Assembly (NCBI GenBank): GCA_032209605.1
Contig: JASFXZ010000013.1
Coordinates: 11,057,901-11,121,900, forward strand
Source: Mactromeris polynyma
Lineage: Eukaryota; Mollusca; Bivalvia; Venerida; Mactridae
Direction of reading: 5' to 3'
Length of the DNA: 64,000 nucleotides
In this document: positions 10,959 through 20,694 of the stretch, one piece after another
Layout: each line of letters opens with the position of its first letter
How positions within the stretch are numbered: position 1 is the first letter of the stretch
Translations under genes and position numbers: made by a program
The notes under the pieces: generated by a model
What the model was told of the DNA's origin: nothing
The model's database searches: none
What the model saw: the letters and a program-made list of their open reading frames with translations, nothing else

Positions 10959-12000
10959 TTTAAGAACATTTAAAACCCTTTTAATCCGCAGCAGACAACG
11001 TCTTAGCCGTGGAGTTCGGCTGAGGACCTCATGACCCGATTTTTGATCAGCAAATCTGTTAATAGCTGTCAACAGTTCTCGTAAAGTGAAATTTACCAGT
11101 TTTTCAGTGAAATTGACTAGCTGCTTCAAAATTTTGGGCGGGGCTTGAATCTGCATAGCATATGGGCGAGTCTGGTTAAATCATTTTCTATTAAGAAACG
11201 CCCAAAACGCACGTGACTTATTTGACTTGATTAAAATCATATCCGCATATCAATCATCAATATATTTAGGATTTCATATTTTCTTGTCAGTTTCTTGAAA
11301 AATTGTACATATTATTATGTCGTTACACCAGGTACTTTTCTGACCCGGAGGTCCGAAGATATCTCATTTCAGCATTGTCTGAAACTTATTTTCGTCTGCG
11401 AATAGTAATAATTATTGTCGTATTGCCATACAATATATACATGACATATACCAGGCGCATATCCAGTCATACGCACCTACGCCAATGCGTACAATTCGTC
11501 AGAAAAAGTGAAAAAGTTGAAAAAGTGAAAAAGAAAAAAAGTTGGATTGGGGGTTATGGGCAAATTCGCCCCAATACATCAGCTGTTTGGCACTGTAATT
11601 TAAGTAGTATGCTAATGATAAAGAAAATGCCATATGAACACTGAAATGTAGCATTAAATCGCACCACTTGCCTCCTTATTTTAGACATTTTCTTCGGGGA
11701 AACCCACAAGCCCCACCGGCAGGAGGGAGACCCCCTCCCACACATAACCCCAGTCGCAGCGTTGCTGCTCGTTTCGCACCGAAGATGCTCACACTTGGCG
11801 TACACTTCAAAACCGTCCAGGTAAGCCCCTTTATCCACTGCCTGCTAAAGTTGTCGCCCATAAGTACAAGGCGTTCATCTAGTATGAGTTTGTTGTTGTT
11901 GTAACTTGGATGGAGTTCTGTTCTGTTCTATAAAAATGTTCTCGGCCTATCAAAAAGGATGGCTCCGTTCAAAGCATTGTTTCAATAAACAAACCAATAG
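10959..12000. other. ANHX upstream region / gap to the MRH-like gene
   Basis: Holds the presumed ANHX promoter and leader. There is an E-box-like GCACGTGAC at about 11211 and a GC-richer patch (11690-11830) with a P/R-rich open frame but no recognised protein. No TATA element in a convincing place. Confidence 0.4.
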
Positions 12001-12011
12001 TGTGTAAATGT

Positions 12012-12017
12012 TTTATT
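12012..12017 (-). terminator. Candidate poly(A) signal of the MRH-like gene
   Basis: TTTATT on the plus strand reads AATAAA on the minus strand, 165 bp downstream of the TAA at 12182. Position and hexamer are right for 3'-end formation; the cleavage site cannot be seen. Confidence 0.5.
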
Positions 12018-12181
12018 ATGAAAACACAATCACATTAACAATTATATACAAATATATGATTTAACAATATATCAAGTGTTTGCATACAACGAAACGATCA
12101 CCAAAACACTAATTTATCCACAACAAGTAGAAATAAACTGTAAGTGTTCATAAAAATCACCAACTCGCCAAATTCCGTCCA

Positions 12182-12224
12182 TTATTGCTTAATACCAAGC
12201 CAGATGGAGACAGCGACACTAATC
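12182..12224 (-). CDS. MRH-like terminal exon: hydrophobic C-terminus
   Basis: A 43-bp exon after acceptor CCATTTTAG. One nucleotide completes a valine, then ISVAVSIWLGIKQ and TAA. Joined to STILHLV it makes about 16 consecutive non-polar residues followed by KQ, which suits a membrane anchor or GPI attachment signal. The correct phase and the chemistry support it, but it is short. Confidence 0.6.
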
Positions 12225-15200
12225 CTAAAATGGAAGAAAAGAAGAAAAAATGTTTTACAGCATGTTCTAAATGTAAAAATGTACTTGCATGATTTGGTCG
12301 CTAGGTGGCGCTGTGACGTCGCTAACTTTGTTTATTTCGTAAAAACAAACCTTGATAACTATAACGCATTTATTGTAGAGTATTTCTACCAACTTTTATA
12401 ACAATCGGTTAAGGTAACGAATTTCGCCCAAAACGTGTGGAAACCACCTTAAATGACGTCATTTCCAGAAAACGTCACCATGTAACGTCACCACGTACTG
12501 ACAGTAAGCAATATATGCCCCATATGGCAATATGCAAATGAAGTGACCATATGGAATACATATTGTTTCCTGCGTGCACATAATGACACCACTTGTTGTG
12601 TTTTCTTGAAATGACGTCACTAACAGAAGAGGTTGCAAAATCCATAGCAACGCTCATATGAAGAAGAAGAAGAACTTTATTCAAAATTGAATAATTAATA
12701 TACATGTGCGTAAATGTCAGAAATTACTCATGTTCAACCGTGCATGCTGTATATAGGCATATACAGGTTAAGTGATGGTCAAACAAATAACATGAATTCA
12801 TGCATAAGTCAAAATGCTCAAATGACCTTTTACTTTGATACGTTTATAAGTTTAATAAACATTCACTTGATAACTTATGTTACATACAGAATGCTACATA
12901 TGGTGAATTTCATAATCTTATAACATTTAACTGGAGAACAATTAAGCATATGTAAATGAGATTAGCATTTATTCAAATCTCAAGTTTGATAATCTCAGAT
13001 CCTGCGCTACGGGCGGTCGATTTTGATTGCATTGTCATTTTTGTCCAATATGAAGTTCAAATGAGGAATACGCTAATAAATATATCCAATGTTTTATACC
13101 AAATATGCGAAAGGGGTTTAAAAACACACTTAGCAACAACGTCAACTTAGAATTACGATAGACCGGTGGTGACATTTAAACTTCATTTTAACTCTACTAG
13201 AAAATATTGAATTCGGGAAGCTAAATTCGAGAATTCGTGATTTCAACTTCAAGCAGTCACGATTTCAATGTCACGTAGTCACGATTTCAACGTCACGTAG
13301 TCACGATTTCAACGTCACGAAGGCACGATTTCAACGTCACGAAGTCACGACCTCTACGAATTCAATATTTCCTAGGAGAAAAATAAAAATGTCGCCACCG
13401 GGTTTCCGTATATAGTATTTAATATCCATACAATAAATAGACTTTTAGTACTACTGGCATGCTACTTACACTAAATGAAGTATTGTTGATGAGTGTATCG
13501 GCTGCGCAGAGACCGGAAGGCAGTTTACTGGTCCGGTTTCATTACATCCATTTGGGCATGCGCAGACGGAAGTCAAGGACAATTGCTGTTCATCCGCAGA
13601 ATAAACAAAAATGTATATTTATTATACATGTATTGCTAATAAATTATCATTTTAATGAAACTATGGCGTATGTGTGAAAAATGAACGATTGTCTCAATAC
13701 ATTTCTTCATCATTTTAGAAAACAAGACAAGACATCGCAATATCGTTTATTTGTTACAGACGACAATGCCTCCTAACTCCCTTGGCTCTGATCAATCCTG
13801 CTCTTAGCCACGGGTCTGGCGATTGTTCTACAGTAAAACCTCACTTAAAGACCGCCTCAAAATAATTCCACCTCAAAATTAAGAACACAACTTTAAAGTC
13901 CACTTTCACTGTTTCACTCTTTATTCAACCTCAATATTAAGACCACCTCTATATTAAGACAAATTTTCAAGGGTCCCAAGGTTGGTCTTATCATTGAGGT
14001 TTTACGGTATTTAAAATAACGAGACTTTGTTTAATGTTTGATGTAGGAAGCGACGTAACAACAGCTGACAAAATTCTCGGTTAAACTTACAAACACAAAA
14101 TAAGAAACGTATTACTTGGAAAAATACTCACATAACTATTGGGACCAGTGCTACCGTCGGCGGTCAGTATCGGCTCACACCCATGTGGATCGCATAGAAG
14201 CCGCACTGTGGTGACACTGAAACGACCAACATTCAAACATTCAAGTGATAGTAAATGCACTTTTTTTAATGTCGAATAACTTTTTTATTGATTAACATAT
14301 TTCTACACGAAATGTTGTTTATTGGCTATTGGCTACGTGTTGATTATGATACTCTAGTCGAATTTATCGATTGAAAAAACACGATGCGTTGAGTCAGAGT
14401 GTGCACACGTGCTATTTGACCCTTTCCAAATCAATAAGATCATCTTTAAGAGGGAGCTGTAGTATCGATTTTTATCACATAATCACTTGTATTGATTTTA
14501 TTTTGTTCAATTCGTGGATTTATGACATGAAATAATAAAAAATATTATGTCAGTTATCTACGCTATATTTGTTGTAAATTTCAGCAAGATCAGACTAATA
14601 TTGACCGATATATACGGTCATATTTATACCTGCACTCTTATAAGTTTTGTTAAGTGTACAGTCAATAGCAGCTCAAATATTGGTGAATAAACCCCACTCA
14701 GTAACTTTAAATATCAACATGATTGTATTCCGAAGATTTGGAGCTAAACAATGATTCTTCACAAAAACGAGTTAAAACATTATCGCACCAAGGTCTCGAA
14801 ACATGTACGTAGATCTTAATTAAATGAGGGATTGGTCATTTTTTCAGCGAAGTTAGTGCAAAAAAGCTCTTATTTCAATACCCATGTATCCATTCATACA
14901 AATACATTTATATCATCGTACATTAATTAATCCGTATCATTATATGACTCTGTTCCTCATTTGAAGTATCCGGTCAATAATCGGCAAACTTCGGGTACTT
15001 CCGTAAAAATAGGAAACATTTGCAAAAACAACAATGACTAGGAATAAAGGCACGGCGATTGTAACTAGTAGCCAAGAGGTTTCAAATACTTGAGAACTCA
15101 CGAGATTATTCCCGAACCGGAAGTGTAACCTAACAGCAGGTTGTTATTTTCAAACTTAAACCGGGCAGTTTGACTGTCCCCTATGTTTTGGGAATCACCT

Positions 15201-17359
15201 TTGCTGTCCGTCTTGCAAGCCTGAAATCAAACGTTTCTCATCTAGTAAGAACATTCCATAAATAAGATATCAATCAATATGGCGACATACCTCTACCACC
15301 TGTTAACTACATGTATATGTAATTAAATAGAATAGTATGTAGTTATCACGTTAAGATAATTGTTAAATACATATTTATCATGATAATTATATGGTTAACT
15401 AGATAAGTATCGTGATAAATGTTCGTACCAGATACTATATAACTGTAACATGAAAATTGTCTGACCGTGTCACGAGTTCTTTCCCTTTGTCCTATCTAGA
15501 GTTCTCTCCCTTTGCCCTTTCTATAGAATATGTAGTATATATACATATTCTGTTATATAAATACATATTATGTAGTATATATTCATGTTCTATAGTATAA
15601 ATACTTATTCTATAGAAGGGACAAAGCGAGAGAACTCTAGATGGGACAAAGGGAAAGAACTCTAGATGGGACAAAGCGAGAGAACTCTAGATGGGACAAA
15701 GGGAAAGAACTCTAGATGGGACAAAGCGAGAGAACTCTAGATGGGACAAAGGGAAAGAACTCGTGAACATCTCATGTGCCCTCAACTGCCACAAAAATGA
15801 ACAAGAAAACATACGTCACATGTATGCTAACAAAAAGTCGGGTATGTTAAACAGACTCTTTATTTTTGTTCATTTATCTCGTTTTAGATGTGATTTGTAT
15901 CTTACAACGTGTTGATAGTAAATCTTGCAATACTTATTCATTATTCAAGTCAGTAATTTTAATCACTAATTCCCTCAGAACATTTAAAAACGCTCACCTT
16001 TTTTACCAACCATACTTCATCAAAATTCATTTTATTACTTTTGAAACTCATTTTTTATGAAAACACTCGTCGATTGTCATGAAATGTAGCATACATGTTG
16101 CGTACACATGCAATAATATTGTGTTAAGTTCTTTCATTGTATCCTAAGAGTCAGTAAATGAAAATTCAGAAATCCCATATCGTGCGTTATAAAATGTACA
16201 GAGTATACATTTTATACAAAAAATAAAGATTAAAGTAATACTATGCTCATATTTTGTTAATTTGTTTACCTAACCAAACATGAAAAATAGATTACTTACA
16301 GTTAAAACATCACTAAACATGCATTAACAAAGAATGAACTCATAATGTATTAATCCATATTTGTTGGAGAACGATGTTTGTACATCATAAAATTAAAAAA
16401 AAATCCAGTTCAGTTACCAATCGGGCTATTTTACTGGTTTTGACTTTGTAATAAGATAAACAATATTTTTTCAATCGGTTTTACATTGCAATGGCTCTTA
16501 TTAGAGATGATTTAGCCAATGTAACAACAATACTGGATAAAGCCAATTCAAAAATGTTATGTTCAGATGAGCCAGATACATCTTTAATGTAAAGATGTAT
16601 TGTTTTTCTTAAATCAAGATCTTTTCAACCATGCAGCGGGATACTTCTACTCCTTTAACAGAAAGCATTACGTCACGTGATGCTGTTCACGCACGAGAAC
16701 ATAGAGCAATCTTAGATATTCATTGATAGTTGTAATCTAAGTATTGTACTGCTGATAACATTTTACCGATCATATCAAAACGAAACTCTTTGAGTTACTC
16801 AATCGTAGCAATTCGTACTGAAATTGTAGATACAAAATTGCGCAAATAAATTATAATATTATGTAAACGGTTAGCCTGCCAATATTCGCCTGGGTTCGTC
16901 AAATAATACAAAAATGAATATATAGTTCCCGCATCTACAATATTTACCTCCCTTGTTCTTAATCATCAGCCAACTGATAAGCCCTTATAGGAGGAGTAAT
17001 TCCCAAATATGTGATAATTGAGAAAATACCAAGATAATCACTTTTTCTTAAACTTTCTGAGTCCTCTGCCCTCATGAGCATAATAAATAAGTTATTATTT
17101 TATAAATATCGGATTAGTTTATCATCGTTTACATTATATTCCCCATAAACTTTAAGGAAATTTGCCTATCAATATGGCCGACTATTCAGAACAAGGGAGG
17201 TAAATATTGTAACTAAACTATGAATTATTACATCAAGAGTGAGTCGGTTAATTGGAGAGTAAGATACGTACTGCGGCCCCGTCACAGTTGCCCTCTGCAA
17301 AGGGATAGCACGGGTTGAAGGAATACTTATTTCCGTCCGATGAACTGAGATCTTTCCAT
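12182..17359 (-). CDS. MRH-domain-like small membrane-anchored or secreted protein (5' end missing)
   Basis: Five phase-compatible exons (17359-17272, 15220-15102, 14216-14132, 13585-13470, 12224-12182) encode 149 residues of a cysteine-rich domain plus a hydrophobic tail. The order WKDLSS...YSFNPCYPF...GNC...AACKTD, then F...NNNLLLGYTSG, then VRLLCDPHGCEP, then LSLTSVCACPNGC fits the mannose-6-phosphate-receptor homology fold (as in M6P receptors, OS-9 and Atg27-type proteins) acting in the secretory pathway. The signal peptide exon, expected between 17.4 and 19.3 kb, was not found. The C-terminus LHLVISVAVSIWLGIKQ could be a transmembrane tail or GPI-type signal. A poly(A) signal lies 165 bp past the stop. 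The gene was assembled only by splice signals and phase, so transcript support is needed. Confidence 0.72.
12437..12660 (+). mobile_element. Inverted-repeat element D, copy 1
   Basis: Ends built from AAATGACGTCATTTCC and GAAATGACGTCACTAACAGAAG; the inner part holds CCATATGGCAATATG and GACCATATGG. Downstream of the MRH-like gene's stop is 12182, so this copy lies in its last intron. Confidence 0.7.
13162..13402. mobile_element. MITE-like element with 22-bp core minisatellite
   Basis: Outer ends ACCGGTGGTGACATTT and ATGTCGCCACCGG, inner ends AAATATTGAATTCG and CGAATTCAATATTT, both inverted. Between them AGTCACGATTTCAACGTCACG repeats about five times. In the last intron of the MRH-like gene. 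Confidence 0.7.
13470..13585 (-). CDS. MRH-like exon d
   Basis: Encodes QLSLTSVCACPNGCNETG and on to STILHLV. The acceptor is GAACAG and the donor GTAAGT at 13469. S.CACP is the expected last cysteine strand of the domain; one N-X-T sequon (NET) follows. If the donor is not used, translation stops at once (GTG TAA at 13466), so the spliced and read-through forms differ only by the last 14 residues. Confidence 0.68.
13829..14009 (+). mobile_element. Mariner-type MITE C, copy 1
   Basis: TACAGTAAAACCTCACTTAA at the left and CATTGAGGTTTTACGGTA at the right. The interior has short 'CCTCAATATTAAGACCA' blocks. In the MRH-like gene intron between exons c and d. Confidence 0.75.
14132..14216 (-). CDS. 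MRH-like exon c
   Basis: Encodes SVTTVRLLCDPHGCEPIL then TADGSTGPNSY. Acceptor GTTTCAG, donor GTGAGT, phase 0 out. LLCDP..CEP matches the central beta-strand cysteine of the domain. The arginine that usually sits seven or eight residues before this cysteine in sugar-binding MRH domains is V/S here. Confidence 0.77.
15102..15220 (-). CDS. MRH-like exon b
   Basis: Encodes ACKTDSKGDSQNIGDSQTAR then FKFENNNLLLGYTSGSGII and two nucleotides of a serine codon. Acceptor GATTTCAG, donor GTGAGT. It carries the third domain cysteine, the 'lG' turn and the 'L.Y..G' strand typical of MRH domains. Confidence 0.77.
15464..15768. mobile_element. Palindromic element P, copy 2, right arm amplified
   Basis: Left arm GTGTCACGAGTTCTTTCCC, an AT-rich loop with internal near-repeats (ACATATTCT type), then the right arm repeated about six times as GAACTCTAGATGGGACAAAG in units of about 25 bp, closing with GGGAAAGAACTCGTGA. 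Lies in the MRH-like gene intron. Confidence 0.75.
16262..16605 (+). repeat. Dispersed repeat G, copy 1
   Basis: About 330 bp shared with 52095-52405 in direct orientation, e.g. GAATGAACTCATAATGTATT and GATGTTTGTACATCATAAAA. No coding content or end structure recognised. In the MRH-like gene intron. Confidence 0.6.
16920..17225 (+). mobile_element. Inverted-repeat element E, copy 1
   Basis: ATCTACAATATTTACCTCCC at the left and GGGAGGTAAATATTGTAACT at the right, both followed inward by TTGTTCT/AGAACAA and a GGCCGA.. block. Ends about 45 bp from MRH-like exon a. Confidence 0.78.
17272..17359 (-). CDS. MRH-like exon a
   Basis: Encodes WKDLSSSDGNKYSFNPCYPF and then AEGNCDGAA. Acceptor TTTTGTAG, donor GTACGT, one leading nucleotide, phase 0 out. 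DLSS followed by Y.FN.C is the usual opening of MRH domains. The upstream exon must end with two nucleotides of a codon; I found no convincing candidate. Confidence 0.75.
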
Positions 17360-19285
17360 CTACAAAATAAATTATATTGTTCAGGGCATGTCATTATAGA
17401 CGTTAACTTTTAATCGGAACAAAAGAGAAGCAAAGTGTAGAGAGAGGGAGATTGATCGTAAATTGAACAAAATCACTAATTGGTCAATTCGGTTGTTTTT
17501 TAGACCGCATCACATACTTCTGTATTATGGTTTTTGATTTTAGGGTTGATGTTGTTGATATGTCGTAAAATTGATATCCTCGGATTATGTATCGTACAAC
17601 GAATATAAATGCCAATGCATTGTTTCGTTGAGTAAGATAATGATGTCTTTGCTACACCCTACACAGCAAAATACAACAACAACAACATATTTTGCGACAC
17701 CAGACGAGCTGTATAGCGACACCAGACGAGCTGTATATATTTGGCAGTGCAGCCGAAGAGGTAATTTTATGTAATAACAAACGCAATGGATGCGATAACA
17801 CAAAACATGTTGAAAATAAAGCCGAAAATTGCGATCCGACTCGCCCAGGAAAAAAACAGAGATCAACCTATTTAGGCTAAATCCTCTGGAAACTGTGCCC
17901 GTTTGTCGATACAGATGACCATGATATTGTATGTTACCTGTCGGATCGCCTGAATGTCGGGCCATATTCTTATTGAAACCATTGTATGAAAAACATCTTT
18001 AACAACATATAAATGAAAATTTGCCTTGAATGAAGTCGTCCGGTAGAATGACCTAATATATCTATCACACATAGCAAAATCATTCACCGTAACATACACA
18101 CGACTGACCCTCACTGTATGATAAATAGCACGCGGACTTTCAATAATTTCATATAAAAAACTCACTACTGTGTATATATTACGCGTTAGACAACCATTTC
18201 ACGCTATACTAACGAAACGCGTGAAATAAATAATCATAATTATTATAAGATTATAAAAAGTATATTTCATTTGATGGATGATTTCACGCTTCGGGTGGTT
18301 CCGGTTAAATTTTTTCTCCGGTTATTATGTAGATTCTCCATGTTGTTCTCGATTTCCTACACCGTATCAAAATATACTTGACGCCATTAAAAATGCAACT
18401 ATTTGAACTAGGCGTCATTTTGTAGTAGAGATACTAACTGTCAACAGCGTAATACAGTTATGCGTTAATTCTTGTTCAAAACTTTATTAAACTCTAGATC
18501 AATTATTTTTTATTTAATTATTGAACTATTTTTTTTAAATTATGTTTGAGAAATAAAGAATATTTTTGCCTTTGTAATGTCACTTTATCTATGTTCACAC
18601 TTTTTGGTTGCTATTTTAATGATGTTATGTATATAAGCAATTCTCACGTTAATGTTTGCTTTTATTTCAATTTTACGTCATTCATTTGTGAGACGATCCA
18701 TGTTCTGTCCATGTTTTTCAGTGAATGCACGAAATATATGGTCGTATGTGTTTCCGGTAAACGCATGATGGGAACAGACAATGAGAATTTTCTGTAAGTG
18801 AATAAGTAAAGGGAACGCTAATATTGGCGGTGATTTTTTTGCTTTACAGACTGCAGATATACTTTTCATGTACAGATTGTGAAACAAGAGTAAATCAAAG
18901 CACTGAAGGTCCTGGCAGGTGCTGCCAATGCAAGACATTATGGTATTAGAAATTAATACGCGACTATTCGGGTAAACTCATTCGCCAAAAATGACACAAA
19001 TAATCCAGAAAAGACGTATAAATCAAGACTCCCGCCTTTCCACAATTGATATTTCCCTAACAAATCAGCCATTAAACTCATCAAATCTATAATAAAATCA
19101 GAGGACTTTACATGCACTATTTTCTTGAGACGATGAATATGGCGGTACTTCGAGTAGATCATCCGGTTGACGATGATAGCAATGAGACGCTAAAAAGCGC
19201 CTCAAAAATCGGATGACACGTAAACTGTGAATGACCAGTCCATTGGTTATCACAATGACTAAACTCATTTAATAAAACTATATTC
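17360..19285. other. Region that should hold the MRH-like gene's first exon
   Basis: Contains repeat L (18385-18505) and a 22-bp tandem duplication (GACACCAGACGAGCTGTATA at 17696 and 17718). No signal-peptide exon with the required phase was found. Confidence 0.4.
18385..18505. repeat. Dispersed repeat L, copy at 18.4 kb
   Basis: GACGCCATTAAAAATGCAAC through ACTTTATTAAACTCTA, inverted relative to 34788-34925. A short third match (CGCCATTAAAAACGCAACC) is at 34367. Confidence 0.6.
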
Positions 19286-19291
19286 TTTATT
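19286..19291 (-). terminator. Possible poly(A) signal of SLC28
   Basis: Minus-strand AATAAA about 1.38 kb past the stop codon. It is the first canonical hexamer I see downstream, which would give a long 3' UTR including a MITE copy at 20.3-20.5 kb. Uncertain. Confidence 0.3.
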
Positions 19292-20289
19292 ATACACAAT
19301 GCATGAACACAAATACATAATACAAATGTATGGGTTTAAAAACATATACAAATTCAATGTATTGCAAATATTATAAAAAAACATCATAAAAATACAATTA
19401 TGTGGAATTGATTTACTAAATAACAAGATAAAGTAGTAATGTATTGCCAATATTGTATTGCTAAGAAATTAACTAATAATAAATAACACGTCCGGGTTAA
19501 TATCATTAAGCATCCATTTTCAAGTAAGTTTTCTTAATCAGTGTAAATTGTTCAATGTGTAAAATGGTTAAGCAGCAAAATGACTGTAAAATATTTGACA
19601 AATGAAAATTAAACGAATACACAGACCATGATATCGGACTAATCGACAAATTAACCACATAAAAACTTATTAATGTATAAAAAGTATAAAAATATGTAAA
19701 ATCTGATTAAAACATATTATTGCGTGTTATAAACATATGTAAGATATCTTAAAATATATACTATAGACAAACGAACGTAATATTTATATCAAACAAAAAT
19801 CTAAAAATAGTAATGAACAGACAAAAACAACAGTCTAGCCCAGAAGGTATACTTTGTGGTCAATTATACTACAGTTCTTACTTTTTACGACAAGTGGCTT
19901 CAGATTTATAACAAAAAGTCATTTTAAAAATATTTTTTTCTCAGTATATAGATAACTCTTGAATAAAGACACTCTAAGCTAAAAGCTAAAGCAAAATCTT
20001 TACTATATAGCATTAGGAACTTCAAGAGTCCGATAGATTTGCTACAGAGTTAAGCTAGAAGTAAGGCATACGAGTATGTACAGGTCCGAATCTCTTCCAA
20101 AAATGTAGTGCACTCTACTGACTTTCAATAATTTTACCACAATTTTCTTTTAGTGAAGTTCAAGTTTATAACAGGAGTTGACTGTTTTCCATGCACGTAC
20201 AACTGAACATCCCGTACACTGATTCTCAACTAACGGTACTTACTTCAAATGAAGTCTATATACTCGAAAGCATGATGTATCCATTTCAC

Positions 20290-20535
20290 ATATGAGTGCC
20301 GCAGTACGATTTCCAACCTCTTCTTAAAGTGACGTCATGTTTTAGAAAAATTCACATGTGACGTCGTTATGTACTGATAGTAAGCAACATTTGCCCCATA
20401 TGGCAATATGAAAACGAAGTGACCATATGGAGTAAATATTGCTTCCTGCTTGCAAATATTGACATCACATGTTGCGTTTTCTTGACATGATATCACTTAC
20501 AGAAGAGGTTGTAAATCCCATAGCAGCGCTCATAT
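20290..20535 (+). mobile_element. Inverted-repeat element D, copy 2
   Basis: Starts ATATGAGTGCCGCAGTACGA, ends ATAGCAGCGCTCATAT; contains AAGTGACGTCATG and the shared CCCCATATGGCAATATG. It lies just past the SLC28 stop codon, so it is probably in the 3' UTR. Confidence 0.75.
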
Positions 20536-20668
20536 ATGGATGAGCATATTCCTATGATTTCTATAAAGTTTGTATGCCAAAGTACAACATATTATAATCA
20601 AATTGTTGAAGCTAGTGTTGAAATGTGAATATTATGCACTCCCCTCTGTTGTAAGTACATGTAGTTGT

Positions 20669-20694
20669 TTATGCAGGCTCTTGGTAAAGTAGAC
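20669..20694 (-). CDS. SLC28A3: SLC28 last coding exon
   Basis: 26 coding bases after acceptor GTATTTCAG complete a glycine and add LLYQEPA before TAA. Vertebrate CNT3 continues with a longer extracellular cysteine-rich tail here, so this protein has a short C-terminus. The exon is very short; the acceptor and phase are right. Confidence 0.72.

Noticed and set aside
10959..11156. 66-residue N-terminal extension of the ANHX protein
   Set aside because: The frame is open, but the stretch has a short internal duplication and lies before the SIX-like domain without resemblance to it; kept only as a possibility.
17872..18165. First exon of the MRH-like gene (MSFLYEIIESPRAIYHT...)
   Set aside because: A weak donor (GT|GTATGT at about 18094) has the right phase, but the encoded start is not a signal peptide and the donor context is poor.
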